A DNA stretch of 53,256 nt from an uncultured Ralstonia sp. Its GTDB lineage: Bacteria; Pseudomonadota; Gammaproteobacteria; Burkholderiales; Burkholderiaceae. The notes below the pieces were generated by a model. It was given only the letters and a program-made list of their open reading frames with translations. It was not told the origin of the DNA and did no database searches. The stretch spans positions 1 through 53,256 of the forward strand of contig CAJXMR010000012.1 of NCBI GenBank assembly GCA_913056305.1, written 5' to 3'. A program made the translations under genes and the position numbers. Position 1 is the stretch's first letter; each line of letters starts with the position of its first letter. Of this stretch, positions 1 to 7,526 are shown piece by piece.

Positions 1-534
1 ACCATCGGCGTGCTCGTGCCCACCGCCACCAACCCCTACTTTGCGGAGCTGGCGCGGGGCATTGAAGATGTGTGTGCCGCCGCCGGCTACAGCGTCATCC
101 TCTGCAACTCCGACGACGACCCCCGCAAGCAGCGCGACTACCTGCGCGTGCTGATGGAAAAACGCGTTGACGGCATCATCGTCAGCAGCGCCGGGCCAGA
201 CACGGCGTTGGTCGAAGCGCTCGGTGAATCCGCCCTGCCCATCGTGATGGTCGACCGCCCGACCGAAGGCATCCAGGCCGATCAGGTCCAAGTCGATCAC
301 GAAGAAGGCGCGTACATGGCGACCAAGCATCTGCTGGACCTCGGCCACCGCCGCATCGCCTGCATCAGTGGGCCTTCGGCATTGAGCGTGACGGCGGAGC
401 GCCTGGCCGGTTTCCACCGCGCGCTGCGCGAGGCGGGCGTGCCCGAAGCCACCGCCCGCATTGCCGAAGGCGATTTCACCAGCCCCGGCGGCTACCGCGC
501 CGCGCGCCAGCTGCTGACCGAAGGCGCGCCGGAC
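1..534 (+). pseudogene. LacI/GalR-family transcriptional regulator, internal fragment (effector-binding domain)
   Basis: The frame is open from base 1 and begins inside the protein, so the DNA-binding helix-turn-helix lies outside the window. What remains is the periplasmic-binding-protein-like sugar-sensing domain: TIGVLVPTATNPYFAEL at the first strand, a DDDPRKQRDYL helix, VDGIIV, the MVDRP hinge segment and the LGHRRIACISGP motif, all typical of RbsR/PurR-like LacI members. The match stops at about base 534 (GGYRAARQLLTEGAPD), where the family continues with an AxFxxND motif that is absent here. The frame then runs without a stop into unrelated protein-like sequence. No in-frame stop has accumulated, so the truncation is recent or an assembly join. 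If transcribed, the product would lack the second half of the effector domain. The family call is firm; the ligand is unknown. Confidence 0.8.
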
Positions 535-830
535 CATGTCATGAATTGGGTGCTGGATGCTGCCGGCAATCCCGCCTTCGCCTTCAGCACGAATGGCCGC
601 GGCGGCAGCGTCGTGCATTGGCGCACGCCCGAAGGCCGCTGGGCGGTCTGGCATGAAGTTGCCAGCGGCGAACCCAACCGGCGCCCACTGGCCATCGACC
701 GCGCCGGCCGGCTCTATCTACTCGTGAACGAGAACGGCCGCATGGCCCTGCACCGGTCGGACAGCCTCGCGCCCGACGCGCCGACCACCCAGCTGGTGGG
801 CTCCAATGTCTACAGCGTCTGGCCCCAGTT
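535..830 (+). pseudogene. Fragment resembling the N-terminal region of an S9-type (prolyl oligopeptidase-like) hydrolase
   Basis: In the same reading frame as the LacI piece, but no longer LacI, is about 95 codons of plausible protein: VMNWVLDAAGNPAFAFSTN, a VVHWRTPEGRWAVW strand pair and DRAGRLYLLVNENGR. The repeated 'value, unit, arrangement' strands look like blades of the beta-propeller that precedes the hydrolase domain of S9 peptidases. There is no start of its own and no catalytic domain. Resemblance ends somewhere between 780 and 830, after which the same frame is merely the antisense of the phosphodiesterase on the other strand. The identification rests on pattern only and could be another propeller protein. 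It is one of three gene pieces joined within 840 bases. Confidence 0.4.
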
Positions 831-2322
831 GCTGCGCGATGCCGACGACGTCCGGAATGCGGTCGTCGGCCGGCGGCGTGCCAAACAGGTCGGCAACCTC
901 CTCGCCCACCACGAAGCGGCTGGCACCGGCCTGCGTGAACGGCTTGGCAACGGCGTTGCCCGCGGCATCCGACCCCACGCCCATGCCCGAGTAGCCGAGC
1001 AGGAACTGCTTGGCGAACTTGAGCGCGGCCGGCGAGCGGTCGTTCAGCCACAGCAGGATGCCGTCGTCGTCCATGGCGTGCGCGATCAGGTGCGGCAGGC
1101 TCGGATCCTTGCAGGTGGCGGCGAACTTCTCCCACGCGCAGTTGAGGGCGTCGGTCATGTCGCCATCGTTGATGATGGTGAGCTCGGCGCGGCTCTGCGG
1201 CGATTGCCCATGCTTGGCCGACAGGATCACGACCGTGTTGGACGGATCGACCGCCTTCACCAGCGCGCCCACCTTGTCGTCGACGAAGGTGAGCGCGCTC
1301 TGCAGCACCGGGCCCGGTACGGTGCCGTTGTTGGTGTAGCCGCCCAGGCCGCCCGTCACCTTGTTGCCGGTGTTGTTCGGGTCCGGGTAGTAGGCCGACT
1401 TGTTCAGCTTCTGCGCGGTCGACACGGCCTGGAAGTTCATGCCCAGGATGGCGGGCACGCCCGGCGTGCCGTTGCCAGCGTGGTCGTGGCCCTTGAGCCA
1501 GTTGAGCACGGCCTGGACCTTGAAGCTGTCGTAGCGCTGGGTGTTGGTGTTGTCCTTGGTCCAGTCGGGGCCGGGGCCGCCCGGCAGCGACGGGTCGGTC
1601 ACCGAGCTGTTGATCTCGGGCGCGAACAGGTCGTCGATGCCCTGCCCGCTCGGGCCGTTGAGGATTTCATAGGCGGCGTGCTTGTCCGACCAGGCCGTAT
1701 GCAGGCCGTGCTTGCGCGCAACCTCGAACACGGTGTTGACCTTCAGGTACTGGTGCGGATACACCGGCGTGCAGGTCACGGGCGACACCGGCAAGGTGGT
1801 CGGATCGATCAGGTCCTGGGCGTGGCCCGTCAGCTGGAAGATCTTGGAGAAATCGGCATACAGGCCGGGGATGCCCTGGCCGCTGTCGAGGCGGTTCATG
1901 TCCTTGGCAATGACCTCGGCGTAGAACACTTCCGCACCCGGCTTGGTGGTGTGGCAGTTGGCGGCCGTGGTGCCGGCCGGCAGCAGGCTGCGGCTATAGG
2001 CGTCGTCGTAGTAGATGCCGGTGGTCTTGGGGTTGCCGCCGGTCACCTGGCCGACCATGCCAGGAAAGGAGTCCGACGGGAACGGCGTGCGGGCGTTGCG
2101 GTACGCCACGCCCTGGTGCACCAGGCGCGCCAGCGTGGAGGCCGGATGGTTGCTGACGTACCAGTCGAGATCGGCCTGGTGCAGGCCGTCGACGGAGATC
2201 AGCAGGACGTGCTTGGCGTACGCGCGGTGCGCATCCTCGTCATCGGCCATCGCATGCGCGGACAGGCCGCAGGCAATCGACGCGAGTACAGCTAGGGTGA
2301 GGCTCTTCTTGGGGGGCAACAC
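718..2322 (-). CDS. Exported type I phosphodiesterase / nucleotide pyrophosphatase-family protein, 3'-truncated
   Basis: GTG start at 2322 chosen because GAGGAG lies five bases upstream and it opens a clean signal peptide (LPPKKSLTLAVLASIACG...SAHA). The mature part is an alkaline-phosphatase-superfamily metal-dependent phosphodiesterase: HVLLISVDG (metal Asp), a PSDSFPG nucleophile loop with Ser where many relatives have Thr, SDKHAAYEIL, and the late VILSAKHGQSP metal motif. Family-like sequence ends at about base 832 (DDRIPDVVGIAQQ). The last ~38 codons to the stop at 718 are unrelated, being antisense of the neighbouring fragment, so the C-terminal metal-binding region is lost and activity is doubtful. 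A Pho-box-like site lies about 80 bases upstream of the start. It is divergent from the MipA gene. Confidence 0.75.
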   Translation of the reverse strand: MLPPKKSLTLAVLASIACGLSAHAMADDEDAHRAYAKHVLLISVDGLHQADLDWYVSNHPASTLARLVHQGVAYRNARTPFPSDSFPGMVGQVTGGNPKTTGIYYDDAYSRSLLPAGTTAANCHTTKPGAEVFYAEVIAKDMNRLDSGQGIPGLYADFSKIFQLTGHAQDLIDPTTLPVSPVTCTPVYPHQYLKVNTVFEVARKHGLHTAWSDKHAAYEILNGPSGQGIDDLFAPEINSSVTDPSLPGGPGPDWTKDNTNTQRYDSFKVQAVLNWLKGHDHAGNGTPGVPAILGMNFQAVSTAQKLNKSAYYPDPNNTGNKVTGGLGGYTNNGTVPGPVLQSALTFVDDKVGALVKAVDPSNTVVILSAKHGQSPQSRAELTIINDGDMTDALNCAWEKFAATCKDPSLPHLIAHAMDDDGILLWLNDRSPAALKFAKQFLLGYSGMGVGSDAAGNAVAKPFTQAGASRFVVGEEVADLFGTPPADDRIPDVVGIAQQLGPDAVDIGAHQLGGRRVGREAVRPVQGHAAVLVHE

Positions 2323-2401
2323 GGGACTCTCCTCAGGGAAACCGTCATGGGGACGGCCCGGCCACGCTACCAACGATGCATGTCTGTCCGGCGACCCGTC
2401 C

Positions 2402-2419
2402 ATGTCATTTGCGTGACAG
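2402..2419 (-). promoter_or_regulatory. Possible Pho box (PhoB site) upstream of the phosphodiesterase
   Basis: On the minus strand the 18 bases read CTGTCACGCAAATGACAT: two 7-base half sites separated by four bases, the geometry of a PhoB box (CTGTCAT-N4-CTGTCAY). The first half matches 6 of 7 positions, the second 5 of 7. It lies about 80 bases upstream of the GTG start of a secreted phosphodiesterase, a typical PhoB target. The same bases also form TGTCA-N6-TGACA, so another operator is possible. Confidence 0.35.
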
Positions 2420-2530
2420 ATGTAACGACCGGCCGCCAACCCCGTTGCGACAACGCCCACGCGGCCCTCAACCGTTTGATCGATCCCGCTAGAATGGCGT
2501 GCCGGCCGTTCCCCTCAACCCCACCCTTTC

Positions 2531-3346
2531 ATGCCCGTGCTCTCTTCGCGTGCCCTGCCCCACGTCGTGTCCGCCTGCCTGCTTGCCCTGGGAGCCCTGT
2601 CTGGCTCTGCCGCACAGGCCCAAACCAGCCAGACCAGCAGCGCAGACGCCAACAGCGGCGACTGGAGCGTCGCCATCGGCCCCTCGGTGTTCGTGACACC
2701 CAAGTACCCGGGCGCGAAATCGAGCTTCGTGTTTCCATGGATCGATCAGGAAATCGAATACAAGCACCGCTTCTTCTCGAAGGGCATGGACTTCGCGGGC
2801 GTCTACCTGGCCAACGACGACACCTGGCAGGTGGGCGGCAACTTCCAGTTCGACCCGACCTGGCGCCACGCCGGCGACGATGCCCGCCTCAATGGCCTGG
2901 GCAACGTTAATGCCACCGTACGCGCCAAGGCGTTCGCGCAGTACACGGTGTCGTTCCTGACGCTCTCGACCGACGCCGAGCAGGACATCCTCGGCAACCG
3001 CCAGGGCCTGATCGCCAACGCCGATGCATATGCAAGCGCCCCGCTCGGCCGCTGGATGTTCAGCCTCGGCGCGGGACTGTCCTGGACCAACGGCCAGTAC
3101 ATCCGCAGCTTCTTTGGCGTGGACGACGGGCAGAGCGCACGCTCCGGCCTGCCCGTGTTCGCCACGCATGCCGGCGTGCGCGACCTGCATGTCAACGCCA
3201 TCGTCACCTGCAAGCTGGACGACCGCTGGACCGCCAACGGCTCGCTGACGGTCGCACGTCTGCGCGGCGACGCCGCCGACAGCCCGATCACCCAGCGCCG
3301 CCAGCAAACCACGGCGATGGCCTCGCTCACCTACCGCTTCCGCTGA
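2531..3346 (+). CDS. MipA/OmpV-family outer-membrane protein
   Basis: 271 residues. An N-terminal signal peptide of about 30 residues ends in AAQAQ. It is followed by the MipA/OmpV opening (WSVAIGPSVFVTPKYPGAKS), alternating amphipathic beta strands with short turns, and a C-terminal strand ending in aromatic-Arg (LTYRFR), as expected for an outer-membrane barrel. MipA-type proteins act as scaffolds between murein synthase and hydrolase, or as outer-membrane porin-like proteins of unsettled function; the sequence does not decide between these. ATG at 2531 gives a clean signal peptide. The next gene starts 34 bases downstream on the same strand and may be co-transcribed. Confidence 0.85.
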   Translation: MPVLSSRALPHVVSACLLALGALSGSAAQAQTSQTSSADANSGDWSVAIGPSVFVTPKYPGAKSSFVFPWIDQEIEYKHRFFSKGMDFAGVYLANDDTWQVGGNFQFDPTWRHAGDDARLNGLGNVNATVRAKAFAQYTVSFLTLSTDAEQDILGNRQGLIANADAYASAPLGRWMFSLGAGLSWTNGQYIRSFFGVDDGQSARSGLPVFATHAGVRDLHVNAIVTCKLDDRWTANGSLTVARLRGDAADSPITQRRQQTTAMASLTYRFR

Positions 3347-3379
3347 AACGGCGGCGCCCGGTCCAGAGAAGCGCCTCGC

Positions 3380-4102
3380 ATGACGTTCGACCCGGCCACG
3401 CTCAAGGCGCTGTGCTTCGACGCACAGGGCACGCTGGTGGACTTCTACACCCCACTCGTCGAAGCGGGCGCTGCGCTGGCCGCGCGCCGCGGCTTCGTCG
3501 CCGATTGGCCCGAGGTCATCGCCCGCTGGCGCGCCGGCTACCGCGCGGGGATGGATGCGATCCTGGCCGGTCAACGGGGCTGGACCTCCACCGACGTGAT
3601 CTACCGTGAAGCGCTGGACGCCCTGCTGCGCGATTTCCCCTGGGCCCAGCACGTGAGCACGGAAGACCGCGATGCGCTCAACGCGACGTGGAGCCGGCTA
3701 CGTCCATGGCCCGATACGGTGCCGGGGCTGACCCGCCTGCGCACGCGCTACCTGACGGCCGCCCTGTCGAACGGAAGCATGGCTTCAGTGATACGCATCG
3801 CACGGCACGGCGCCCTGCCCTTCGATGGCCTGCTGAGCGGGGAACTGGTGCGCTCGTTCAAGCCGGACCCGAAGGTCTACGCGCTCGCGGTGCAATCGCT
3901 GGGGGTGGCGCCGGGCGAGATCATGATGGTGGCATCGCACAAGTACGATCTGGTGGCGGCACGCGCGCAGGGGTTTCGTACGGCGTTCATTGCGCGGCCG
4001 CTGGAGTTCGGGCCGGGGGCGGCGGTGGACATCACGCCAGACCCTGCTTTCGACTGCAATGTGACGAACCTGGAAGACCTGGCAGACCAGCTCGGTGCCT
4101 GA
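3380..4102 (+). CDS. Haloacid dehalogenase type II (HAD superfamily hydrolase)
   Basis: 240 residues, the usual length for (S)-2-haloacid dehalogenases. HAD motif I is CFDAQGTLVD with the nucleophile Asp14. Motif II is ALSNGS, the motif III Lys lies in RSFKPDPKVY, and motif IV is VASHKYDLVAARAQGFRTAFI, the form found in type II haloacid dehalogenases rather than generic phosphatases. It would act in the cytoplasm. Substrate assignment is by family only: many close relatives are annotated as dehalogenases without proof. It sits 34 bases after MipA on the same strand. Confidence 0.85.
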   Translation: MTFDPATLKALCFDAQGTLVDFYTPLVEAGAALAARRGFVADWPEVIARWRAGYRAGMDAILAGQRGWTSTDVIYREALDALLRDFPWAQHVSTEDRDALNATWSRLRPWPDTVPGLTRLRTRYLTAALSNGSMASVIRIARHGALPFDGLLSGELVRSFKPDPKVYALAVQSLGVAPGEIMMVASHKYDLVAARAQGFRTAFIARPLEFGPGAAVDITPDPAFDCNVTNLEDLADQLGA

Positions 4103-4506
4103 TCTCAGCACCGGCCCAGAGCAGACGAGTTCCGCTGATACGTCGTTTGGTTGGTAATTCCTACCCAAACGGGCGGGGTCACTGCGGTCTTGGCTGGGTA
4201 GAAATGACAACGCCATGCAACGGCACGGCGCGCAATCGGTTGCGCTGCCCCAAAGTAGCGCATCGCTGAAGACGATGGCCCGCGCACGAGCCAAACACCT
4301 ATCAAACCAGAACATCGGCCGCCGGCATCTCATCCAAATGGCCCATGCTTCTTTTTAGCAACAAGGGGCCCCACCCCCTCCAGCAACCGCTGCGATTTTG
4401 ATAGGCTGTACTTCAGCAGGCGATCGCTTCCGATCATCGCGTGCGGGTCGCGACAGCCTGTCTCCACACCAGTGGGTTGGCACCTGACAAACAGGAGGGC
4501 TTCACC
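4103..4506. other. Intergenic stretch with an imperfect inverted repeat
   Basis: No convincing gene in 404 bases. It contains an inverted pair: minus-strand GGGTAGGAATTACC (4153-4166) facing plus-strand GGGTAGAAATGACA (4196-4209), 11 of 14 positions alike and 29 bases apart. Ends carrying repeated GGGTAG..ATGACA-like motifs are reminiscent of IS21-family termini, but no transposase sequence is present. It could be a remnant tip or an operator. Confidence 0.3.
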
Positions 4507-4977
4507 ATGTTGCGGTGGATTGCAAACTGGGCCTTGAACCACGCCCCCTCTCCCGAGAAGCAAGCGGAGCGCGCACTGCACGAGTTGCGCATGGAGCTGT
4601 ACCAGGCCGAACAGCGTGTGCTCGACGCGCAGATGCATGCGGACTACTACCGCGCACGCCTGACCTTTCTGGAAGAGGTCGTCAAGAAAGGCATCGAGCG
4701 GGTCTCCGACCAGCGCAAGGGCCGGCAGGAAAGTGCGCATGCGCTGCGTACCGGACTCAAGTTCACGGCGGAACTGTGGCGCGAGTCGCAGGCGCGTGAA
4801 TCGCATGTCCTGCGGCGGCGTACGGCGATGTCGTTCGTGGACGCGCAGGACGCGCACATGGACCCACCCCGCGACGCGAAGATCCATCACCTCTCCGAGC
4901 TTCCGGCTGGTTCGCATTTCGATGGTGGAGCCAATCCGCTGCCACACGCCAAGCACGTGGCCGCCGAAAAGTTGTAG
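4507..4977 (+). CDS. Small coiled-coil hypothetical protein
   Basis: 156 residues. The ATG at 4507 is chosen over upstream starts because AGGAGG lies eight bases before it. No family is recognised. The N-terminus is hydrophobic/aromatic (MLRWIANWALNHAP), too weak for a sure membrane segment. Residues ~20-110 are highly charged and helical, rich in Glu, Arg, Gln and Ala with heptad character (KQAERALHELRMELYQAEQR), so a coiled coil is likely. The C-terminal 40 residues are polar and His-rich. A run of 12 C follows directly after the stop, then a shared terminator with kup on the other strand. Function unknown. Confidence 0.7.
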   Translation: MLRWIANWALNHAPSPEKQAERALHELRMELYQAEQRVLDAQMHADYYRARLTFLEEVVKKGIERVSDQRKGRQESAHALRTGLKFTAELWRESQARESHVLRRRTAMSFVDAQDAHMDPPRDAKIHHLSELPAGSHFDGGANPLPHAKHVAAEKL

Positions 4978-4989
4978 CCCCCCCCCCCC
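4978..4989. repeat. C12 homopolymer after a stop codon
   Basis: Twelve consecutive C, followed by GCGGGG, starting one base after the TAG stop of the coiled-coil gene. Such runs change length by slippage, but here it lies outside the reading frame. Confidence 0.9.
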
Positions 4990-5043
4990 GCGGGGCGGAC
5001 CTGTACGTCGGTACTCCACCACGCCCGCTCAGATGCGCAAAGG

Positions 5044-5070
5044 AAAACGCCCCGCAATGCGGGGCGTTTT
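5044..5070. terminator. Bidirectional rho-independent terminator between the coiled-coil gene and kup
   Basis: Perfect 12-bp stem AAAACGCCCCGC / GCGGGGCGTTTT with loop AAT. A-rich on one side and T-rich on the other, it can stop transcription from both convergent genes. Confidence 0.85.
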
Positions 5071-5089
5071 CCATGATGGCTCAGGCAGC

Positions 5090-7024
5090 TCAACGGGCCA
5101 CGAGATCCAGCCGCGCACCAAGCTCGACAACCCGGTTTGGCGGCAGCCCAAGGTGCGAGGTCACGTCCAGCTCGTTCTTGTGCATCCGCACGAACAGATG
5201 CAACAACAGGCGTTTGAAGATATTGCCGCGCTCCGGCGGCACCAGCGACTCGCGCCCCAGATAGAACGAGGTCTCCATCGGGTCATAGCAGGCACGGCCG
5301 ATCTTGACCGAGACGCGCTCGAGCAGCTTCGGCACGTCGACCGCTTCCAGATAGCCATAGCGGGCGACGATGCGGGTGAAGCCAAGTTCCAGGGCTTCGA
5401 CCGTGAAGCGGCCGGCCTGTGGCACGCGCGGGATCTCCTCGGTCAGCAGCGTGAGCAGCACCACATGCTCGTGCAGCACCTGGTTATGTTTGAGGTGATG
5501 CAGCAGCGTGGTCGGCACCGACGTACCTGCCGCCATCAGGAACACGCCCGTGCCCTTGATGCGGTACGGCTGCGACGCCGCCAGGCTTGCGATAAACACG
5601 TCCAGCGGCAACCCTGAATCCTGACGCGATTTGCGCAGCGCGCGCAGCCCAAACAGCCACGCCAGCGATGCCACAAAGGTGAGCGAGCCGATCGCCAGCG
5701 GCAGCCAGCCGCCATCGGCAAACTTCATTGCATTGGCCACCAGGAAGGCCATGTCGATCACCATGAAGGTGCCGGCCACCAGCGCGACGCGCCACAGCGG
5801 CCACTTCCAGCGCACGCGGGCAAAGGCCGCAAAGAGGATCGTCGTGATGGCCATGGTGGTGGAAACGGCAATCCCGAACGCCGCGGCCAGCCGGTCGGAC
5901 GAGCGGAACAGCAGGACGACACCGATGGTGGCGAACATCAGAACCCAGTTGATGCCGGGCAGGTAGATCTGCCCCGCCGTGCTCGACGACGTGTGCTTGA
6001 TCGTCACGCGCGGCGACAAGCCCAGCTGCGCGGCCTGCCGCGTGAGCGAGAACACCGCCGAGATCAACGCCTGCGACGCAACGATGGTGGCCAGTGTGGC
6101 CAGCACCACCATGGGGTACACGCCCCACGACGGCACCATCGAGTAGAACGGTCGGGCAGCTGCCGCGGGTTCGCGCAGCAGCACCGCGCCCTGCCCCAGG
6201 TAGCTGGCCGTCAGCGCCGGCAATGCCAGGCCATACCAGGCCAGGCGGATCGGCCGCGCGCCAAAGTGGCCCATGTCGGCATAGAGCGCCTCGCCGCCGG
6301 TCAGGCACAGGACTACCGCCCCGAGCGCGAGAAAGCCGTGGAAACCGTTGTTGATGAAGAACGCGACGCCGTGCATCGGGTTGAGCGCCAGCAGGATCGA
6401 CGGCGTCTGCGCCACCGACACCACGCCCAGGATGAAGATCACCACGAACCACGTGCCGAGCACCGGCCCGAACGCCACGCCCACCTTGCCCGAGCCCAGC
6501 GGCTGGATGGCAAACAGGCCCACCAGGACCACGACCGTCAGCGGCACGATGTAGGGAGCAAAGGCGGGCGTCGCCACTTCGAGGCCTTCCATCGCGCTGA
6601 GCACCGAGATGGCGGGCGTGATGACGCCGTCGCCATACAGCATGGCGGTGCCGAACATCGCCAGGAGGATCCAGCGCAGCGCGCGCTGGTTGGCCGACCG
6701 CCCGGTGCGGTCGCCCACCAGCAGCGCCAGCAGTGCCAGCAACCCGCCCTCGCCGTGGTTGTCGGCCCGCATCAGGACGAACACGTACTTGACGCTCACC
6801 ATCAGGATCAGCGACCACAGGAACAACGAGACGATGCCCACGACGTTGTCTGGCGTGGGCAGCACGCCATGGGTGCCGTGGAACGCCTCCTGCATGGCAT
6901 ACAGCGGGCTGGTGCCGAGATCGCCGAAGACGATCCCGAGCGCGGCCAGCGCCAGGGCCGCCATGCCGGCAGTCTGCGTGGGAGAGGCTTGCGGGGGCGC
7001 GGAAGATGCGGTCTGGGTCTGCAT
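5090..7024 (-). CDS. kup: Low-affinity potassium transporter Kup
   Basis: 644 residues, the normal size for bacterial Kup. It is an inner-membrane proton-coupled K+ uptake protein of the HAK/KUP/KT family. Signature features are GIVFGDLGTSPLY in the first membrane helix, the NHGEGG loop, MLYGDGVITPAISVLSA, twelve hydrophobic helices over residues ~20-455, and the cytoplasmic C-terminal domain ending in GLPPNRVVELG. ATG at 7024; an internal Met21 just before the first helix is an alternative start. A perfect 19-bp palindrome lies 25 bases upstream. It converges with the coiled-coil gene through a shared terminator. Confidence 0.95.
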   Translation of the reverse strand: MQTQTASSAPPQASPTQTAGMAALALAALGIVFGDLGTSPLYAMQEAFHGTHGVLPTPDNVVGIVSLFLWSLILMVSVKYVFVLMRADNHGEGGLLALLALLVGDRTGRSANQRALRWILLAMFGTAMLYGDGVITPAISVLSAMEGLEVATPAFAPYIVPLTVVVLVGLFAIQPLGSGKVGVAFGPVLGTWFVVIFILGVVSVAQTPSILLALNPMHGVAFFINNGFHGFLALGAVVLCLTGGEALYADMGHFGARPIRLAWYGLALPALTASYLGQGAVLLREPAAAARPFYSMVPSWGVYPMVVLATLATIVASQALISAVFSLTRQAAQLGLSPRVTIKHTSSSTAGQIYLPGINWVLMFATIGVVLLFRSSDRLAAAFGIAVSTTMAITTILFAAFARVRWKWPLWRVALVAGTFMVIDMAFLVANAMKFADGGWLPLAIGSLTFVASLAWLFGLRALRKSRQDSGLPLDVFIASLAASQPYRIKGTGVFLMAAGTSVPTTLLHHLKHNQVLHEHVVLLTLLTEEIPRVPQAGRFTVEALELGFTRIVARYGYLEAVDVPKLLERVSVKIGRACYDPMETSFYLGRESLVPPERGNIFKRLLLHLFVRMHKNELDVTSHLGLPPNRVVELGARLDLVAR

Positions 7025-7048
7025 GGGCTCACGGGTTCTCGTTCGACA

Positions 7049-7067
7049 GGGTTCGTCAGACGAACCC
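7049..7067. promoter_or_regulatory. 19-bp perfect palindrome upstream of kup
   Basis: GGGTTCGTC-A-GACGAACCC, 25 bases before the kup ATG. It could be a repressor operator overlapping the promoter or a 5'-leader hairpin. The remaining 7068-7526 (about 460 bases) shows no convincing gene or recognisable RNA. Confidence 0.4.
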
Positions 7068-7526
7068 GGGCACTATAGCTGCACGACCCGCCAGCCTTCA
7101 CTCAGATTTGGATGATTTACAAGAATGCGCAACATCAGCTCGACAGTTTTGACATTGCGCCAAACAATGCGCCGGCGCCGGTGCGCGCGCCCCTGCAAAG
7201 CCGGCCTGCCCTTGGACAAGGATGTCGCCTTCGGAAGCGGCCTCTGCGCGCTCGCCGTTGTTCCGATTTACCCAGCCGCATCTTGAAGATTGCCCGCGAG
7301 TCGAGCCGCAGCCCCGGGCGACTCCGTCACTGCCAACCAACCGAGAGACGGCCGACAGCGCCATGCCGCGCGGTCCTGGCGAGCGCCACCCGACCTGCCC
7401 GGATCGCGCCAACGTAGTACGTCTCCCCAGAAGAAGTGTGGGAACCCACCCCATTTCGATCCCCCAAGCCCGGCACCTAACATTGCAGTCATGAGGTGAC
7501 AGCGGGCAGCACATCAGGGGAAAGCC

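Noticed and set aside
10..2295. 761-codon open frame on the plus strand taken as one gene
   Set aside because: Only the first ~180 codons are LacI and about 95 more look like a peptidase piece; the rest is antisense to the phosphodiesterase.
7470..7490. Sigma-54-like promoter (GGCAC...TTGCA) upstream of the cytochrome-porin
   Set aside because: The GG to GC distance is 11 bases instead of the strict 10, so it does not satisfy the sigma-54 consensus.
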